Positions 5,415 to 8,394 of a stretch of DNA of 8,394 nucleotides are shown one piece after another (position 1 is the stretch's first letter; each line of letters opens with the position of its first letter). The notes beneath the pieces are model-generated. The model worked only from the letters and a program-made list of their open reading frames with translations. It did not search any database and was not told the DNA's origin. The stretch is from Candidatus Hydrogenedentota bacterium. GTDB lineage: Bacteria > Hydrogenedentota > Hydrogenedentia > Hydrogenedentales > SLHB01. The position numbers and the translations under genes were made by a program. The DNA is taken from assembly GCA_013349485.1 (NCBI GenBank), contig DUZM01000222.1, forward strand, positions 1 to 8,394, given 5' to 3'.

Positions 5415-6563
5415 TCAGCCGTTGTTCTTATCCGCTGCGTTAAAGGTTTGGGTTCGCATGTCGATTATTCCAAGGCAAAGGGGGCCAAACCAGCACAGGA
5501 ATTCGTGCGTCCCACACGGTTTAAGTCCTACATGCCATCCAGCAATGGTTGTGCTTACTGGGATTTGGGCGCCTTCGATGGTTACCCGCCCCACGGAGGT
5601 AACCTTACGTTTGAGAAAGCCGGCCGGATACGTCAGTTCCTGGGGTTCTTTAGGGAATGGCCGCTGGGATTTATGGTAAAGCTCGCCCGGGGTCCGCATT
5701 CCCAGGGCTTCGTGGGGTCTTTCAAAGTTGAAGGTATGGCGCCACGTATCCAGCGCGGCCCGTTGCCGTCTGAGGTCGGTTTCGGGACAGTTCTCCACTT
5801 CCATGGCGATATCGCGATGCATTCGTTCGTGCGCGCCGTTTTGGTCGGGTCGCGCGGGGGCAATGCGGTCCAGGTTGATGCCGAGCGTCACCCACCAGGC
5901 CGAAAGCTTGCTCAGGCCAAGGGGCGCATGGGTAGAAGCAAACGGGCTGCCATTGTCGCTCCGGATAGTTTTAGGCATGCCATACGTTTCAAAGAGCCGT
6001 TCAAACTCTCTTCGCACCGTAATCGTTTTGGCGTCCTCAAGGGGGATGGCGCACAAGACGAATCCGCTAAACGCATCGCGCACCGTCAACGGTTGGCACC
6101 GCTCCTGATTGGCCGTATACCACCAGCCCTTAAAGTCGGTGGTCCACAATTCATTGGGGCCTTCAGGGATGCTGCGGTTCTCGATTCGGCCGCAGGCCTC
6201 GCTTTTTCTACGTTTGCGTTTCTTGACCAAACCCGCTTTTTCCAACACCCGCTTAAAGGTGCTTTCAGACGGCAGTTCGGCATTCGGGTGCATACGTCCG
6301 TAGACCTTGCGGATCTTCGGCCCGCCCCAGCCTTTGTGGTCGTTCTTAATGCGGATGATCTCGCACACGACATCCTCGCCGAGTCGCTGCGGCGACCTCT
6401 TCGGCTTTCGCGACAGGTCCTCCAATCCCTGGAGTCCTTGCTGCAAGAAGCGTTCTCTCCACTTGTAGCCTGTCTTCCGGCTGATGCCATATTCCTGGCA
6501 CAATTCGCCGAAAGCCACGTCTTCGCGCAACGCGCGCATCACGAATTCAAGTCTAGATTCCAC
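5415..6563 (-). CDS. IS481-family DDE transposase
   Basis: A complete 382-aa protein. Residues 1-55 carry a helix-turn-helix typical of this family (FGELCQEYGISRKTGYKWRE, 18-37), which should bind the IS ends. Residues ~135-290 are the RNase-H-like integrase core: WTTDFKGWW with Asp143, IRSDNGSPFAS with Asp203, and DQNGAHERMHRDI with Glu246, followed by NFERPHEALG. The DDE triad is complete, so it is probably active. The C-terminal ~90 residues (GELYHKSQR... onwards) match the usual beta-rich tail. The start is GTG at 6563, supported by AAGGAG nine nt upstream. An ATG at 6582 upstream is in another frame and stops quickly. The reading frame shows no frameshift or stop, unlike the gene debris on either side, so the insertion seems recent relative to the decay around it. 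The paired motifs at 5063-5104 and 6630-6670 are its likely substrate. Confidence 0.95.
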   Translation of the reverse strand: MESRLEFVMRALREDVAFGELCQEYGISRKTGYKWRERFLQQGLQGLEDLSRKPKRSPQRLGEDVVCEIIRIKNDHKGWGGPKIRKVYGRMHPNAELPSESTFKRVLEKAGLVKKRKRRKSEACGRIENRSIPEGPNELWTTDFKGWWYTANQERCQPLTVRDAFSGFVLCAIPLEDAKTITVRREFERLFETYGMPKTIRSDNGSPFASTHAPLGLSKLSAWWVTLGINLDRIAPARPDQNGAHERMHRDIAMEVENCPETDLRRQRAALDTWRHTFNFERPHEALGMRTPGELYHKSQRPFPKEPQELTYPAGFLKRKVTSVGRVTIEGAQIPVSTTIAGWHVGLKPCGTHEFLCWFGPLCLGIIDMRTQTFNAADKNNG

Positions 6564-6572
6564 GACACAGGT

Positions 6573-6578
6573 CTCCTT
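6573..6578 (-). promoter_or_regulatory. Ribosome binding site for the transposase GTG start
   Basis: AAGGAG on the minus strand ends 9 nt before the GTG at 6563-6561, and it decides this start because no in-frame ATG lies nearby with a site. The site sits between the right-end repeats and the gene. Confidence 0.65.
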
Positions 6579-6670
6579 TCATGGCATAGGCAAACCTCCT
6601 TTCCGAGGTCTAATCCTATCGCCTTTGGGTGTTACCTATGTCTTGAACCTATTTGTTACCCATGTCTTGA

Positions 6671-7192
6671 ACTTGTACCGCTTTTGGCGGCCTTGGCCGT
6701 TCATCCCATATACAAAATGCGTAATCCGCGATATTCAGATGCCTCTGTCAGCCAAACACCCCTTGTTCCCCAAAACGACCATCGTATTAAGTGCAAACAC
6801 GGGGGGGCTGAGAGCTTCCCGTGGCGGCGCCGGGCACCGTCCCTTTCAGGGCACACCCGCCGCACGGAGTGCAACAAAACGCCTATATAAGTAGGGGCAC
6901 ATGCTCGGGGGCCCCGGCGTGATACAGGCACATGAGCGCCAGGCAGCGGTGTCTTGGGCGGGCCCCGCCCGCCGCGGTTCATGACAACATAGCTTGTGAA
7001 ACGGGTTCGTCGGCGACGAATGCCCGGAGTGGGATCCCTGTGCCTTGACACAAGTGCCGCCGCATAGGCATCCTCGTGGGGTGTGATTCGCACGGAAGGA
7101 CAGTGTCCGCGCTGACCCAAAAACCTCATGTTTAGCCATACGGGAAGCCAGCGCGAGAGGCTGACTGGGCAAACCGAAGGAATGCGGCAAGA
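6671..7192. other. Gene-free interval between the IS and the restriction-enzyme remnant
   Basis: No protein recognised in six frames. Visible structure includes the palindrome GGGCGGG-c-CCCGCCC (6956-6970), GGGGCCCC inside CTCGGGGGCCCCGGCG (near 6904-6919), and the direct repeats GGCACATGCTC (from 6896) and GGCACATGAGC (from 6928). AAGGA at 7177-7181 is a possible ribosome site for the ORF at 7193. The stretch may be an interspersed repeat or eroded sequence; copy number in the genome would tell. Confidence 0.5.
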
Positions 7193-7702
7193 ATGACGCC
7201 CTGTGCCGAGTATCTCAAGGCAATCAGGAAAAACCTCGACAAAGGCGATGCGACTGAACACACCCATCGGCCCGCACTGAAAACGTTACTCGAGGCCCTC
7301 GGCAAAGATATCGTAGCCACCAACGAACCACGCCGGATCGCCTGCGGCGCCCCGGACTTCAACGTCACCCGCAAGGCCATCCCCCTCGGCCATGTCGAGA
7401 CCAAAGACAACGTCGTCGGGAAAGTCCGGTATACAGACACGGACCAACGGGTTTGGATCAATAAAACGCAATATTTCGGCGGGATGCCGAAACCGGTTTG
7501 GGAGTTCCACGTCGGCATCTACCAGCCCTGCCACAAGTGGCTCAAAGACCGCAAAGGCCGGAAATTGACCTACGACGACACCCAGCACTACCAGAAGATC
7601 GTCGTTGCCCTCAACGAAACCATCCGCCTTATGGCCGAGATCGACGCCGTCATCCGCCAACACGGGGACTGGCCCGGGGCGTTTTCAGGAGATGAACAAT
7701 AG
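7193..7702 (+). pseudogene. Collapsed Type ISP/IIG-like restriction-modification enzyme (N- and C-terminal ends fused, core missing)
   Basis: The ORF encodes 169 aa from ATG 7193, with AAGGA 11 nt upstream. Residues 5-72 match the N-terminal nuclease domain of large single-chain restriction-methylase proteins: YLKAIRKNL, then GDATEHTHRPALKTLLEALG, ATNEPRRIACGAPDF and GHVETKD. The PD-(D/E)XK residues Asp55, Glu69 and Lys71 are kept. From residue ~75 the sequence is the extreme C-terminus of the same family: RVWINKTQYFGGMPKPVWEF, YQPCHKWLKDRKGRKLTYDD, HYQKIVVALNETIRLMAEID and the WPGAF end. Intact members are around a thousand residues. The SAM-binding motif, the NPPY methylase motif and most of the target-recognition region are absent, with the junction near 7406-7418 and the frame preserved. 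It is probably a deletion relic. An expressed mini-protein is possible, but an unguided nuclease domain would be expected to be inactive or harmful. The HEPN gene follows 87 bp downstream on the same strand. Confidence 0.8.
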
Positions 7703-7789
7703 GCGTACTAAGCAGCAGCTTGAATACTGTAGGGGCCGAAGCCCTTGCCGCGGCGTATCCCGGCGCTTCGAATATGTTAGGGTGCTTTG

Positions 7790-8394
7790 ATGAATTCGTA
7801 TGTGGCTTCCTTGCTTCACCCTAGGGTCGCGACACGCTGCACAAAGCTCTTTGACGATGGCCACTACCCGGATGCAGCGTACCGTGCCATGAACGAGGTC
7901 GAAGTTGCCCTCAAAGAGAAGTCCGGGGTAAGAAACAAATTCGGGAGTAGTCTAGTCAGATTCTTGTTCGGAAACGGCTGCGCGGTAAAGCTGCGCGTGC
8001 CGTTCGGCGAGCAAATGCAGGAGAAAGCCGAAAGGCTTTTCTGTGCCGCATTCTCCTACTATCGCAACTACGCGGCCCATGAGGGGGGCAGGATAGACGA
8101 GCGGATCTGCGTGCGGATGCTGATACTTGCAAGTGAGTTGCTTGACCTCGTGGGTGCCTCCACAGTCAGCTTCGCCGATATCGGCGGCCTGCACGGCCTG
8201 ATCCGCTACGGTGAGTTTGAAAGCGAAGAAAGTGTTCGAACTCTCCTCCGTTTTCTTGATGGCTACCAGATCGTGAACGATGTTGTCGACGGCTTCTTCG
8301 AGGAACTCGCATTGAAGGGCTATTCGGAACGCCAGCTCGGCGCAGTCATCGACACTGGGTTGATTGAGTACCTATCAAGCCGCTACATCCGGTC
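7790..8394 (+). CDS. HEPN-domain protein of the Ymh/TIGR02391 (Abi-like) type, 3' end beyond window
   Basis: From ATG 7790 (AGGG 7 nt upstream) 201 codons are open to the window edge. Residues ~8-121 resemble the Ymh-type HEPN domain: LLHPRVATRCTKLFDDGHYP, then AAYRAMNEVEVALKEKSG, FGSSLVRFLF, QEKAERLFCAAF and the signature RNYAAH. That signature gives the R-x4-H HEPN motif (Arg92, His97), which in active members is the RNase site. HEPN proteins of this kind are found in abortive-infection, toxin and other conflict systems. Residues ~125-201 (FADIGGLHGLIRYGEFESEE onwards) are a charged, helical-looking part that I cannot assign. It follows the restriction-enzyme remnant on the same strand, which fits a defence island. 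No antitoxin is visible upstream; a partner could lie past the right edge. By eye its third codon positions are less GC-rich than those of aroB, consistent with acquisition. Confidence 0.7.
   Translation, partial: MNSYVASLLHPRVATRCTKLFDDGHYPDAAYRAMNEVEVALKEKSGVRNKFGSSLVRFLFGNGCAVKLRVPFGEQMQEKAERLFCAAFSYYRNYAAHEGGRIDERICVRMLILASELLDLVGASTVSFADIGGLHGLIRYGEFESEESVRTLLRFLDGYQIVNDVVDGFFEELALKGYSERQLGAVIDTGLIEYLSSRYIR

Larger units (their letters stand above)
5063..6670 (-). mobile_element. IS481-family insertion sequence with doubled end motifs
   Basis: About 1.6 kb, delimited by inverted copies of a 17-bp motif. The left end carries TCAGGACATAGGTAACA (5063-5079) and TCAAGACATGGGTAACG (5088-5104). 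The right end carries, on the minus strand, TCAAGACATGGGTAACA (6670-6654) and TCAAGACATAGGTAACA (6646-6630). The only gene that I credit is the IS481-type transposase (5415-6563, minus strand). Exact tips and a target duplication are not resolved: left flank CGCAG and right flank ACTTG do not match. About 310 bp between the transposase stop and the left inner repeat is non-coding, which is long for this family. Confidence 0.82.

Noticed and set aside
5112..6890. A 592-codon open frame on the plus strand across the IS
   Set aside because: It is antisense to the transposase, which has full family motifs and its own ribosome site. The plus-strand translation resembles nothing, and long antisense frames are expected in GC-rich DNA.
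7045..7050. TTGACA as a -35 box for the ORF at 7193
   Set aside because: At 16-18 nt spacing the following bases (GGCATC, GCATCC, CATCCT) are not -10-like, so no promoter was called.
6701..7267. A 188-codon minus-strand frame
   Set aside because: It overlaps the start of the R-M remnant on the other strand and has no recognisable motif; likely spurious.

Overview
The window is GC-rich bacterial DNA with no rRNA or tRNA gene that I can see. It holds one clear housekeeping gene (aroB), a large secreted glycoside-hydrolase-like protein, many interspersed repeats, and decayed accessory DNA that leads into a probable defence gene. The N-terminal 'W-L-V-x-G-P-F' opening of a long secreted GH38-like protein, together with the abundance of palindromic repeats and IS481 elements, would fit a Planctomycetota/Verrucomicrobiota/Hydrogenedentota-type environmental bacterium. 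That is only an impression; nothing in the window fixes the phylum.

Layout. (1) Positions 1-2240, minus strand: the first ~746 residues of an exported GH38-like (alpha-mannosidase fold) protein that runs off the left edge. The usual metal and nucleophile residues of the family are all replaced. (2) 2241-2523: a spacer carrying a 109-bp inverted-repeat element. (3) 2524-3612, minus strand: complete aroB (3-dehydroquinate synthase, shikimate pathway), with a plausible sigma-70 promoter at 3663-3691. (4) 3613-4600: no gene but dense repeats. These are a second copy of the inverted-repeat element, an array of UUCG-loop hairpin units, a short ATTCCCAA hairpin, and a 175-bp MITE-like element with 20-bp perfect terminal inverted repeats and a TTAG direct repeat on each side. 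(5) 4601-4843, plus strand: a fragment resembling the N-terminus of an ECF sigma factor, followed by 9-bp tandem repeats. (6) 5063-6670: an apparently intact IS481-family insertion sequence with a 382-aa DDE transposase and doubled end motifs. It has an unusually long non-coding stretch containing a strong hairpin. (7) 6671-7192: no gene recognised. (8) 7193-7702, plus strand: an in-frame fusion of the two ends of a Type ISP/IIG-like restriction-modification enzyme whose whole methylase core is missing. (9) 7790-8394, plus strand: the start of a HEPN-domain (Ymh/TIGR02391-like) protein that runs off the right edge.

How it fits together: aroB is the conserved anchor. Everything right of it to about 7.8 kb looks like a site where mobile DNA and gene debris have accumulated. 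The restriction-enzyme remnant next to a HEPN gene suggests the edge of a defence island. The GH38-like gene and aroB lie on the same strand but are separated by 283 bp containing the repeat, so they need not be one operon. The best leads for new biology are the catalytically stripped GH38-like exported protein, the collapsed but still open restriction enzyme, and the HEPN protein with an unassigned C-terminal part.
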